Positions 57,310 to 64,000 of a stretch of DNA of 64,000 nt are shown piece after piece; the first letter of the stretch is position 1, and every line of letters begins with the position of its first letter. The stretch lies in contig DATLJD010000014.1 of NCBI GenBank assembly GCA_035539135.1, positions 620,001 through 684,000 of the forward strand. Reading direction: 5' to 3'. The position numbers were made by a program, and so were the translations under genes. The DNA is from JABFWF01 sp035539135 (GTDB lineage: Bacteria; Pseudomonadota; Gammaproteobacteria; Xanthomonadales; Xanthomonadaceae). The notes beneath the pieces were generated by a model. It worked only from the letters and a program-made list of their open reading frames with translations, was not told where the DNA came from and made no database searches.

Positions 57310-58611
57310 CTAAGTCACCCGCTCGCCTTCCGCCACGCGCACCGCGGACGGCGCCACGACGCGCGGGCGCAGCACCACCTGCCAGCGTCCCGCCTTGCGG
57401 CGCACGCGCAGGTCGCGGTGGCGCACGAGGTAGGCCAGCGCGACGCCGGCCGCGGCGAGCCCGGACAGCGCGCCCAGGCCCAGCGCCCAGCGCGCGCCGA
57501 AGCGGTCCACCACCCAGCCGGTCAGCGGCGCGCCGAGCGGCGTGCCGCCCATCACCACCGCGATCCGCAGCGCCAGCACGCGGCCGCGCATGCCACGCTC
57601 GGTGGTGAGCTGCATCATCGAGTTGCTGCCGGTCATGAAGGTCAGCGCGGCCAGGCCGCACAGGAACAGCAGCACCGCGAACGACCACGGCCCCGGCATT
57701 ACCGCCGCCAGCGCCAGGGTCGCGCCGAACGCCGCCGCCGACGCGCCCATCAGCACCATCCCCGGCAATGGCCGGCGCGCGGACAGCAGCGCCCCGCTCA
57801 TCGTGCCGATCGCCATCGCCGAGGTGAGCATGCCGTACTGGCGCGCGTCGCCGTGGAATACGGTGACCGACATGGTCGAGATGAAGATCGCGAAGTTGAA
57901 GCCGAAGGTGCCGATCAGCGCCAGCATCACCAGCACCGCCACCAGGTCCGGCCGCCCCCAGACGTAGCGGAAGCCGGCCAGCAGGTCGCCGCGCGCGCGT
58001 TCGGGGCGCGGGTGGTGGTGCAGTTCGCGCACGCGCAGGCACCACAGCGACCCCAGCACCGCCGCGTACGACGCCGCGTTGACGATGAACAGCCAGCCCT
58101 CGCCGATCGCCGCGATCAGCACGCCGGCCACCGCCGGCCCGACCATGCGCGCCGCGTTGAAGGACGTGGAGTTGAGCGCCACCGCGTTGGCCAGCTGGTC
58201 GTCGCCGACCAGGTCCGACACGAACGCCTGCCGCGCCGGCGCATCGAAGGCGGTGACGCAGCCGAGCAGGAAGGCGAAGCCGTACACCTGCCATAGCTGC
58301 ACGACGCCGGCGAGGGTGACCACGCCCAGCCCCAGCGCCAGCAGCCCGGCCGCGCCCTGCGTCCACAGCAGCAGCTTGCGCCGGTCGAAGTGGTCGGCGG
58401 CGAAGCCGGTCAGCGGCAGCAGCAACAACGGCGGCCCGAACTGCAGCGCCATCACCGTGCCCACCGCGGTCGCGTTGTGGTCGGTGAGCACGGTCAGCAC
58501 CAGCCAGTCCTGGCCGATGCGCTGCATCCAGGTGCCCACGTTGGACACCAGCGCGCCCACCGCCCACACGCGGTAGTTGTAGATCCGGAGCGAGGAGAAG
58601 GTGCCGCGCAT
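57310..58611 (-). CDS. MFS exporter (enterobactin/macrolide-type)
   Basis: 433-residue 12-helix major facilitator. Seen: RIYNYRVWAVGALVSNVGTWMQRIGQDWLVLTVL, LPLTGFAADHFDRRKLLLWTQ with the family DRR motif, TAFDAPARQAFVSDLVG, NAVALNSTSFNAARMVGPAVAGVLI and the central loop with HHHPRPERA. This is the pattern of the TIGR00900/EntS-like efflux group. Substrate is not predictable. Start at 58611 is supported by the basic cytoplasmic N-terminus. Divergent from nothing; the next gene upstream on the same strand is yihY. Confidence 0.88.
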   Translation of the reverse strand: MRGTFSSLRIYNYRVWAVGALVSNVGTWMQRIGQDWLVLTVLTDHNATAVGTVMALQFGPPLLLLPLTGFAADHFDRRKLLLWTQGAAGLLALGLGVVTLAGVVQLWQVYGFAFLLGCVTAFDAPARQAFVSDLVGDDQLANAVALNSTSFNAARMVGPAVAGVLIAAIGEGWLFIVNAASYAAVLGSLWCLRVRELHHHPRPERARGDLLAGFRYVWGRPDLVAVLVMLALIGTFGFNFAIFISTMSVTVFHGDARQYGMLTSAMAIGTMSGALLSARRPLPGMVLMGASAAAFGATLALAAVMPGPWSFAVLLFLCGLAALTFMTGSNSMMQLTTERGMRGRVLALRIAVVMGGTPLGAPLTGWVVDRFGARWALGLGALSGLAAAGVALAYLVRHRDLRVRRKAGRWQVVLRPRVVAPSAVRVAEGERVT

Positions 58612-58700
58612 CGAGCGGTGGAGACTAGCGCACCGTGGTGCCGGCCCGGATCAAGGCGCGAGGGAATCGAGCGCGCCTGTCGCGTGCCGCCACCGCGACG

Positions 58701-59690
58701 TCAGGCAGCGTCCGCGGCGGCGGTGTCGCCCCGCTTCGCCGCCGCGCGCGCCTTGGCGCGCTCGTCCACCACCGCCGTGAGCAGCGCGCCGACGAAGACG
58801 ATCAGCGCCGCGTAGTAGATCCACACCAGGGCCAGCACCATCGCGCCCATCGCGCCGTAGGCCGAGCCCGGGTCGGCGTGCTCCAGGTACCAGGCGAGCG
58901 CCGCGCGCCCCAGCAGGAACAGCACCGCCGTCGCCGCGCCGCCCCCGAGCGCGCGCCGCCAGCCGACCGAGCGATCCGGTAGGTAGTGGTACATCAACGC
59001 GAAGGCGACCGCGTAGACCAGCCACGTCGCCCCCGTTGCGATCACCGGCAGCATCCACGCCACCCGCGCGAACGCCAGCTGCAGCAACGTGCTCACGGTC
59101 ATGGACACCAGCAGCAGGAAGCCGAGCGCGAACACCAGCCCGAGCGAGAACACCCGCTTGCGCAACCACGCCATCATTCCCGGCAGGCGCGTCGCATCCG
59201 TGCGGAAGATCTTGTTGAGCACGTCCTGCAGCTGCGCGAACACCGTGGTCGCGCCGACGAACAGCAGCACCAGGCTCCACCATCCCGCGATCGAGCCGGT
59301 ATCCGGGCGCTCGCGCGCGTTGGTGAGGATCGTGCGCGCCACCTGCCCCGCCTCGGCGCCCGCCAGGTCCGCGATCTGCCGCATCAGCGCCTCCTGCGCG
59401 CTCGGCACGATCGCGCTGGTCAGCCACACCAGGATCAGCAGCAGCGGCGCCAGCGACAGCACGGCATACAGCGCCAGCGCCGCCGACTGCGCCATCAGGT
59501 CCACGTCGAGGAAGCGGCGCAGCAACGCCGCGGGCAGGCTGCCGCGCGCGCGGCGCACCAGCGCCTCGATCGCCGGCCGCCGCAGCGATCGGCCGCTGTC
59601 GGCAGGCGAGGCGGTCGGCTGGGTGGGATCCAGCTTGGCCGCGAGCTTGCCCGCCGCAACAGGCTTGGCCTTTTCGCCAGGCCCACTCAT
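58701..59690 (-). CDS. yihY: YihY/BrkB family membrane protein
   Basis: 329 residues. A charged N-terminal tail (about 70 residues) precedes six or so membrane segments: SAALALYAVLSLAPLLLILVWL, WWSLVLLFVGATTVFAQLQDVLNKIF, VFSLGLVFALGFLLLVSM, VIATGATWLVYAVAFALMYHYLP, AAVLFLLGRAALAWYLEH and MGAMVLALVWIYYAALIVFVGA. The YihY pattern (S-x-T-A/Q-DVLNxIF and LP-D-R-x-W-x-x-ALxGG) is clear. Function unknown; not RNase BN. Its start overlaps the stop of a 33-codon gene upstream by four bases. Confidence 0.9.
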   Translation of the reverse strand: MSGPGEKAKPVAAGKLAAKLDPTQPTASPADSGRSLRRPAIEALVRRARGSLPAALLRRFLDVDLMAQSAALALYAVLSLAPLLLILVWLTSAIVPSAQEALMRQIADLAGAEAGQVARTILTNARERPDTGSIAGWWSLVLLFVGATTVFAQLQDVLNKIFRTDATRLPGMMAWLRKRVFSLGLVFALGFLLLVSMTVSTLLQLAFARVAWMLPVIATGATWLVYAVAFALMYHYLPDRSVGWRRALGGGAATAVLFLLGRAALAWYLEHADPGSAYGAMGAMVLALVWIYYAALIVFVGALLTAVVDERAKARAAAKRGDTAAADAA

Positions 59691-59788
59691 CCCGAGCAGG
59701 CGCGCAGCAGCAGGTTGACGCCGACCGTGAGCACCACCGAGAGGACGATGCTCAGCAGGCAACCGGAAGTACGGACGCGGACGGGCAT
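59687..59788 (-). CDS. 33-residue membrane peptide coupled to yihY
   Basis: Starts at 59788 (MPVRVRTSG), then one hydrophobic helix CLLSIVLSVVLTVGVNLLLR and a CSG end. Its stop and the yihY start share ATGA (59687-59690). No strong ribosome site is visible. Coupling and the clean membrane helix argue for a real gene; short length makes this uncertain. Function unknown, possibly a stabiliser of YihY. Confidence 0.55.
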   Translation of the reverse strand: MPVRVRTSGCLLSIVLSVVLTVGVNLLLRACSG

Positions 59789-59928
59789 GCAACAGCCTGC
59801 AGGAGCCGGAAGGCGATCCTCGCGCGGGCGCGGTTGAGGGCGCGAGAAGACGCAGCCCCCGATCCGCGCGGGGCACGCCATGCATTGCGACCGGGACACG
59901 CCCGTTCCGAGGCGCGCGCCCGCTGCCT

Positions 59929-60207
59929 TCAATCAGGCCTGAGCTTGCGCGCGGCGGCGGCCGCGGCCCGCAGGATGCCGACGTAGGCCTCGCGGGTCCT
60001 CGGCGCCTCGCCCGCGACGGCCTCCAGCCCTTCGATATAGGACTCGGCCAGGGTCGACGCGTTGTACTGGTGGCGCAGCTCGTCCATCGTCCTGGCGACG
60101 GCATCGCGCACGTGCCAGTCCACGTTGATGCCCTGCTCGGCCTGGTTGGCGAGGTCGACGACGCGCATCAGATGCGGCGTCACGAGTCCGACGACGGTGG
60201 TTCTCAT
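59929..60207 (-). CDS. Hypothetical 92-residue soluble protein
   Basis: Mostly helical: VVDLANQAEQGINVDWHVRDAVARTMDELRHQY, ASTLAESYIEGLEAVAG and a final KLRPD. AGGACA lies nine bases before the ATG at 60207; an ATG at 60225 also exists. Not recognised. It is preceded by the FAD-oxidoreductase gene on the same strand at 160 bases. Confidence 0.6.
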   Translation of the reverse strand: MRTTVVGLVTPHLMRVVDLANQAEQGINVDWHVRDAVARTMDELRHQYNASTLAESYIEGLEAVAGEAPRTREAYVGILRAAAAAARKLRPD

Positions 60208-60369
60208 GGCGTGTCCTGCTGTCATGGAGCCCGCAAGCGGCGCGCGGTCTTCCAGCGCGCCAAGCCCGCGATCCCGCTAAACCTGCCCCCCGCGGCGTCA
60301 GGCTACCGCCTGGGCGCGCGGAAGCAAACCGGGGGCGGCGGCGCGCCCGGCGCGACCGGCCAGGACGCG

Positions 60370-61857
60370 TCATTCCCCGGTCGGCATCCGGTCCTCGAGG
60401 GGCCGCAATGCGGGGCCCTCGAGGACGCTGCCGTCGACGCGGAAGCGGCTCCCGTGGCAGGGGCAGTCCCAGGTCGTTTCCGCCGCGTTCCAGCTCACGT
60501 GGCAACCGAGGTGCGTGCACACTGGGGAGACGACCGACAGTCCGCCATCAGGATCGCGATAGGCCGCGAGCTTGCGGCCATCGAGCGCCACGATCCTGCC
60601 TTCGCCCGGCGGCACGTGGGCCAGCTGGTCGAGATCCGCGGGCGAGAGGCGGTCGCCGACCAGGTGTTTGACGACGGTTGCGTTCTCGCTCGCCCACACC
60701 CGGGAAGACTTCACCGGCGTGAACCGGCGCGGCGTCAATCGCGCGGCGGCATCGCTTTCCTCCCCGGCGATCAGCGCAGCGATCAGCGGCGCCGCGACCG
60801 CGCCCCAGGTGAGGCCGTCCGCCGCGAATCCGGTCGCGACGAAGACATTGTCGTGCGCGCTGCGCCCGATGTACGGCAACCCGTCGGCCGACTTGAACTG
60901 CTGCGCCGACCAGCTGTGCCAATGCCGCGCCCCCGGAAAACGGCGCGTGGTCCAATCGACCAGGCGCTGCACGTAGTCGACACCCGCTTCCGGCTCGCCG
61001 GTCTTGTGCTTCTCGCCGACCACCACGAGCCGCCCGGCCGCGTCGCGGCGCAGGGAGCGGCCCTCGTCCACCAGCCACAGGATCGCGTCCGGCGCCTCGC
61101 CCGCGATCTCGGCGGTGATGCCGTATTCGCGGTAGACCTCCATCTCGGCCTGCACGAGGTTGAACCCCGCCGGGGTGTGCGTGGCCGAGACGATGTACGG
61201 CGCCTGCACCGCCCCGGCCCGCGTGCGGACCTGCCCCGGGTTGGCGTCGAGTTCCTCCACCCGCGAACCCTCGAAGATCCGCACGCCGCGCCCGGCGAGC
61301 GCGCGGGCCAGGCCGCGCGCGAACAGGTAGGGGTTGCACTGCGCCTGGTCGTCGATGGCGAAACCGCGGGCGATCCGCACCGGCGCCGCATCGGCCGGCA
61401 ACCAGGCGGGCGACAGCCCGCCGAGGCGGCAAGCCTCGAATTCCTCCTCCAGCCCGGCGATCGCGTCCTGGTCGTCGCCGCCGACGGCCCGCACCAGCGA
61501 CCGTCTGGCGAATCCGCAATCGATCCCGAACTCCGCGACCGTGCGTTCGATGCGTGCGACGCCCTCCATCCGCCAGGCGACGACCTGGCGCACCACGGCG
61601 TCGTCCCATTTGCGCCGAAGCGGCGCGAGGCCGCCCGACACCGTGCCGTACAGGTTCCCCGTGGAGTTGCCGGTGTTGCCGGCGCCGCAGGTCTCCGCCT
61701 CCAGCACGACGACCCGCTTGCCCGACTGGTGGAGGGCGAGCGCGGTGCAAAGCCCGGTGATGCCGCCCCCGATCACGACGACATCGGCGGAAAGCGTCCC
61801 GGCCAGGGACGGGAAAGCGGGACCCGCTTCGGGCTGATCCTTCCACGTGCTCAGCAT
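60370..61857 (-). CDS. FAD-dependent oxidoreductase with C-terminal Rieske domain
   Basis: 495 residues. N-terminal DAO-type FAD domain: VVVIGGGITGLCTALALHQSGKRVVVLEAETCGAGNTGNSTGNL; later VVATGFAADGLTWGAVAAPL. C-terminal Rieske [2Fe-2S] domain with CTHLGCHVSW and CPCHGSRF (CxH...CxxH). The fused layout is seen in uncharacterised oxidoreductases that pass electrons from a flavin to a Rieske centre. The ATG at 61857 has GGAG six bases upstream; another at 61890 would add eleven residues. No substrate can be named. Confidence 0.88.
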   Translation of the reverse strand: MLSTWKDQPEAGPAFPSLAGTLSADVVVIGGGITGLCTALALHQSGKRVVVLEAETCGAGNTGNSTGNLYGTVSGGLAPLRRKWDDAVVRQVVAWRMEGVARIERTVAEFGIDCGFARRSLVRAVGGDDQDAIAGLEEEFEACRLGGLSPAWLPADAAPVRIARGFAIDDQAQCNPYLFARGLARALAGRGVRIFEGSRVEELDANPGQVRTRAGAVQAPYIVSATHTPAGFNLVQAEMEVYREYGITAEIAGEAPDAILWLVDEGRSLRRDAAGRLVVVGEKHKTGEPEAGVDYVQRLVDWTTRRFPGARHWHSWSAQQFKSADGLPYIGRSAHDNVFVATGFAADGLTWGAVAAPLIAALIAGEESDAAARLTPRRFTPVKSSRVWASENATVVKHLVGDRLSPADLDQLAHVPPGEGRIVALDGRKLAAYRDPDGGLSVVSPVCTHLGCHVSWNAAETTWDCPCHGSRFRVDGSVLEGPALRPLEDRMPTGE

Positions 61858-62057
61858 GGGACGCTCCGGCGTTTGGCTTGCAGGCGTCATAGCCGGCCGC
61901 CTGTGGCGATGGCGTGGACCACAGGACCCGGCATGTGCAAAGCCTCGCGACGGGTTGGACCGTCGACTCGCAAGGGAGCGAACGGGCAACCTGTGCGCCG
62001 CTGGATCAACCCGGAGGGAGGTCACTGTCGCGACCGGACGCGCGCCGGCGCGCCGGT

Positions 62058-62849
62058 TTACTGGCGCACCGTGTCGTCCGCGTCCTCGACCGACGCGTTG
62101 CGCTGCTGCGATCGGGCGAAGTCCGGGAAGGTCTCGGCGAGCGACTGCTTCTCCGGCAGGATGTAGAACACGCCGCCCTTCTCGAACGTCGGCGCGATCA
62201 CCTGCGCATAGAACGCGGGCGAGACGTTGATGCAGCCATGGGTGATGCGGTTGTCGTCCGGCGACGGCGATGCGAGGCGCTGCGGGCGGCGCTCGGCCTT
62301 GACGCCGGTCGCGGTCGGGTGGATGGAGACGGCGGACTCGTAGTCCACCCACAGCACGCGGCCCGCGTCGATGGACGGGCCGAAGCCGCCCACGAAACGA
62401 CCGGCCGGCGTGGTGCGATCGCTCCCCGGAATCTCGCGCAGCGCGAGGCCGGCGACGCCGGGCGCCGTGTGGTCGCCGATGCCCGAGCCGAACAGCGCCG
62501 GCGCCGCGCCACGCAGGCGGCCGTCGCCGCCGAACACCAGCACCTGGGCGGCGACCTTGTCGATGATCGCGAAGGGATAGCCCTCGCTGTCCTTGTTGGC
62601 GACCACCCAGCCCGCGAGCTGGATCACGGTGCCGGACACCGGCTGGCCCGGCGGAAGCTGGTCGATCGCGGAAGCGGGAGGCGCGTCGGCCTCGGGTTCT
62701 CCGGCGTGGGCCACGCCGATGGTGGAGCACGCCAGCGCAAGCGCCAGCGCACCGGAAACGGCCCGGCGGGCACGAAAGGTGGACGTACGGATAGGACGGT
62801 TCCTCAAGACAAGACTGCAAACACAGGAGACCGGTGGCCGATGGGCCAC
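62058..62849 (-). CDS. L,D-transpeptidase YkuD-type
   Basis: 263 residues. A basic N-terminus is followed by a signal-like segment AVSGALALALACSTIGVAHA. The C-terminal region has the YkuD active site ITHGCINVS, with catalytic His and Cys; the arginine common after HGCI (HGCIR) is replaced by Asn, which is a variation worth noting. Upstream segments QVLVFGGDGRLRG and TTPAGRFVGGF fit the catalytic-domain beta-strands. Cross-links or anchors peptidoglycan in the periplasm. The start at 62849 is not strongly defined. Confidence 0.82.
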   Translation of the reverse strand: MAHRPPVSCVCSLVLRNRPIRTSTFRARRAVSGALALALACSTIGVAHAGEPEADAPPASAIDQLPPGQPVSGTVIQLAGWVVANKDSEGYPFAIIDKVAAQVLVFGGDGRLRGAAPALFGSGIGDHTAPGVAGLALREIPGSDRTTPAGRFVGGFGPSIDAGRVLWVDYESAVSIHPTATGVKAERRPQRLASPSPDDNRITHGCINVSPAFYAQVIAPTFEKGGVFYILPEKQSLAETFPDFARSQQRNASVEDADDTVRQ

Positions 62850-62872
62850 CGGGTCCCCATCAGGCCGTGCGA

Positions 62873-63139
62873 TCAGCCGCGCGGCACGCGGCGCGGCGCG
62901 GTCTCGAGCTGCTGGACGCGACCCTCGATCTGGTCCAGTCGCTGGTTGGCCCGCTGCGCGGACTGGTTGGCGGACTCGGCGCTCTGCGCCGCGCTCTGCA
63001 CCTGGGTGTCGAGCTGGTCGAGGCGCGAATTGACCCGCGCGAAGTCGTCGTCGTAGGTGGCGCAGGCGCCCAGGCTGGTGGCGAGCAGCGCCACGCCGAG
63101 CAGGCGCGCCGTCGTCATGTGTCGCTTGGTCAGGGACAT
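62873..63139 (-). CDS. Lpp-like alanine-zipper lipoprotein
   Basis: 88 residues: lipoprotein signal ARLLGVALLATSLGACA with lipobox LGAC, then a coiled coil with heptads of Ala and polar residues (VNSRLDQLDTQVQSAAQSAESANQSAQRANQRLDQIEGRVQQLE). This resembles Lpp/OprI murein lipoproteins. A terminal lysine for peptidoglycan linkage is not seen (ends VPRG), so it may not be covalently linked. The ATG at 63139 has AAGGAG eight bases upstream, better than the ATG at 63145. Confidence 0.82.
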   Translation of the reverse strand: MSLTKRHMTTARLLGVALLATSLGACATYDDDFARVNSRLDQLDTQVQSAAQSAESANQSAQRANQRLDQIEGRVQQLETAPRRVPRG

Positions 63140-63243
63140 CTCCATTTCTCCTTCGCTGGGGTGGTCGAATATAGCGGTGTTGCCGTGAGCGCCCCTGTTC
63201 CGCCTTCAGCTTAAGTTGGCAACGTCAATGGAGTGTTAAGAGG

Positions 63244-63801
63244 TCAGCGACCGAGGATCTCCGGCGCCCGGATCGGCTGGCCCGTGGCCGCGTCGAAGAA
63301 CGGCGACGCGCGAAGGCCGCTCATTTTTGCGCGCAGGATGCCCGCCAGGATGCGAAGACCGCCGACCACGAAGGACAGGGGCGTCTTGCGGACGGGACCG
63401 GTGGCCGACTCGGTGTTGATCACGCAACGGTGGGCCGGGCCGAACGCGGCATTCGCCTGCTCCGGATCCAGGCAGGCAGTGGACACGCCGACGTAGTGCA
63501 CGCCTGGATCGCGCGGCGTATTGCCCAGCGGCGTGCGGCAGCAGGCGGCGCACCAGCGATAGATGCCGCGCGGGCTCAGGGACAGGCAGGCGACCTGGTC
63601 CTGGCCGGCGGTGAAGCGGAGCTGCGAGGGCGCCATGGCCACCACGTCGACGCCGCCGGCCGCGTCCAGCAGGCCGGGCGTCCCCAGCCACTGGGCGTAG
63701 GCGCGGCAGTCTTTGCAGTAGCAGGTGGCGCGCACGTAGGTGCGATCGGTGCCCACCTGGCCCTGGACCTGGCCGCAGCGACAACGGAGCGGGACGGGCA
63801 T
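63244..63801 (-). CDS. DUF6151 (GFA-like) zinc-binding protein
   Basis: 185 residues. A zinc-binding arrangement of the glutathione-dependent formaldehyde-activating (GFA)-like fold: CRCGQVQ, CYCKDCRAY and CAACCRTPLGN. The C-terminal segment is helical. GAGGAA lies seven bases before the ATG at 63801. Function unknown; GFA activity is not implied. Confidence 0.82.
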   Translation of the reverse strand: MPVPLRCRCGQVQGQVGTDRTYVRATCYCKDCRAYAQWLGTPGLLDAAGGVDVVAMAPSQLRFTAGQDQVACLSLSPRGIYRWCAACCRTPLGNTPRDPGVHYVGVSTACLDPEQANAAFGPAHRCVINTESATGPVRKTPLSFVVGGLRILAGILRAKMSGLRASPFFDAATGQPIRAPEILGR

Positions 63802-63920
63802 CGCGGATTCCTCGGGGCTGCGCGTGGCCACCAGACTAGCGCGATCCAACCCCGCCGCAGGCGTGTGGGTGTCAGGCGCAGAGGTGCCCTCTCAAGGCGC
63901 GCGTACCGCCTCGCGCCGCG

Positions 63921-64000
63921 TCAAGAAGACGCGGACACCCCGCAGCAGGCGGCCGCGGCGGGCACCGGCGCGCACGTGGTGGCGCCGCCGGTGTCGCAGG
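63921..64000 (-). CDS. Possible cysteine-rich C-terminal gene fragment at window end
   Basis: 25 codons open from the window edge to a TGA: CDTGGATTCAPVP, then AAAACCGVSASS. Four cysteines and GC-ending codons suggest the tail of a real minus-strand gene whose body lies beyond the window. The opposite plus-strand frame is also open here, so the strand is uncertain. The rest of 63802-63920 shows no gene. Confidence 0.3.
   Translation of the reverse strand, partial: CDTGGATTCAPVPAAAACCGVSASS

Noticed and set aside
1..64000. tRNA, rRNA, CRISPR arrays, insertion sequences or prophage genes
   Set aside because: I looked in the gaps and saw no cloverleaf-like elements, no regularly spaced repeats, and no transposase, integrase or phage structural motifs. 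A tRNAscan or IS search could still find something I missed.
63841..64000. Plus-strand open frame at the window end (RQEDADTPQQ...)
   Set aside because: It has no convincing start and is opposite a minus-strand frame with a clean stop; neither can be settled with so little sequence.

Overview
The window is about 70% GC and densely coded on both strands, with no tRNA, rRNA, prophage, IS element or CRISPR array that I can see. The gene content points to a gammaproteobacterium of the Xanthomonadaceae/Lysobacteraceae (Lysobacter, Luteimonas or Xanthomonas relatives): a degenerate FimX, an alpha-lytic-type S1 protease with a pro-region, a DUF6445 protein, a TonB-dependent receptor, Tat-exported beta-helix proteins and GGAGC(C/T)TGCTCC-type dispersed palindromes. 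This is an inference from gene families, not from a search.

Layout. 1-1059 is the 3' part of a dihydroorotase gene. 1172-6278 is a minus-strand run efp, mtaD-like deaminase, ubiG, gph/mupP-like, squalene-synthase-like, folE2. It diverges from epmB, the lysine aminomutase that acts on EF-P, which is followed by fimX. 9557-9840 is a palindrome-rich spacer before htpX (minus) and gluQ (plus). 11849-13984 is phaB-phaR-phaB', then psd and a DksA-type zinc finger gene. 15369-19129 holds a secreted beta-propeller protein and two tandem Tat-exported beta-helix paralogues that share their upstream regions. 19654-20717 is a two-gene lipoate ligase. 20861-30233 carries an S9 peptidase, a GST, a periplasmic peroxiredoxin, an HDOD protein, an M14 peptidase, a PAS-GAF-GGDEF cyclase and a POT peptide transporter.

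30312-36140 contains small and membrane proteins, a lipid-anchored azurin, and an ECF41 sigma factor with its carboxymuconolactone decarboxylase partner; each of these two genes is preceded by a close match to the ECF41 promoter. 36331-45766 is largely exported proteins (PhoD, S1 protease, TonB receptor, YceI, DUF1579) plus small conserved genes. 45751-52271 has a DUF6445 2OG-oxygenase-like protein, DUF481, a hybrid histidine kinase, a PNGase A-like secreted amidase, and a membrane protein/XRE regulator pair whose promoter contains an inverted repeat. 52312-63801 holds envelope and stress genes: OmpA-like, VOC, CsbD, PfpI/DJ-1, DUF4189-MORN, a lower-GC FG-GAP lipoprotein, an MFS exporter, YihY/BrkB, an FAD-Rieske oxidoreductase, an L,D-transpeptidase, an Lpp-like lipoprotein and DUF6151.

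The genes work together mainly as housekeeping modules (EF-P and its modification; SAM/SAH salvage beside UbiG; PHA metabolism; lipoate scavenging), c-di-GMP signalling (FimX, the PAS-GAF-GGDEF cyclase, possibly HDOD) and a large secreted/envelope set suited to macromolecule degradation. No single cluster stands out as an obviously new system. The best leads are the ECF41 promoter pair, the duplicated beta-helix genes with conserved leaders, the XRE/membrane-protein module and the PNGase A-like enzyme.
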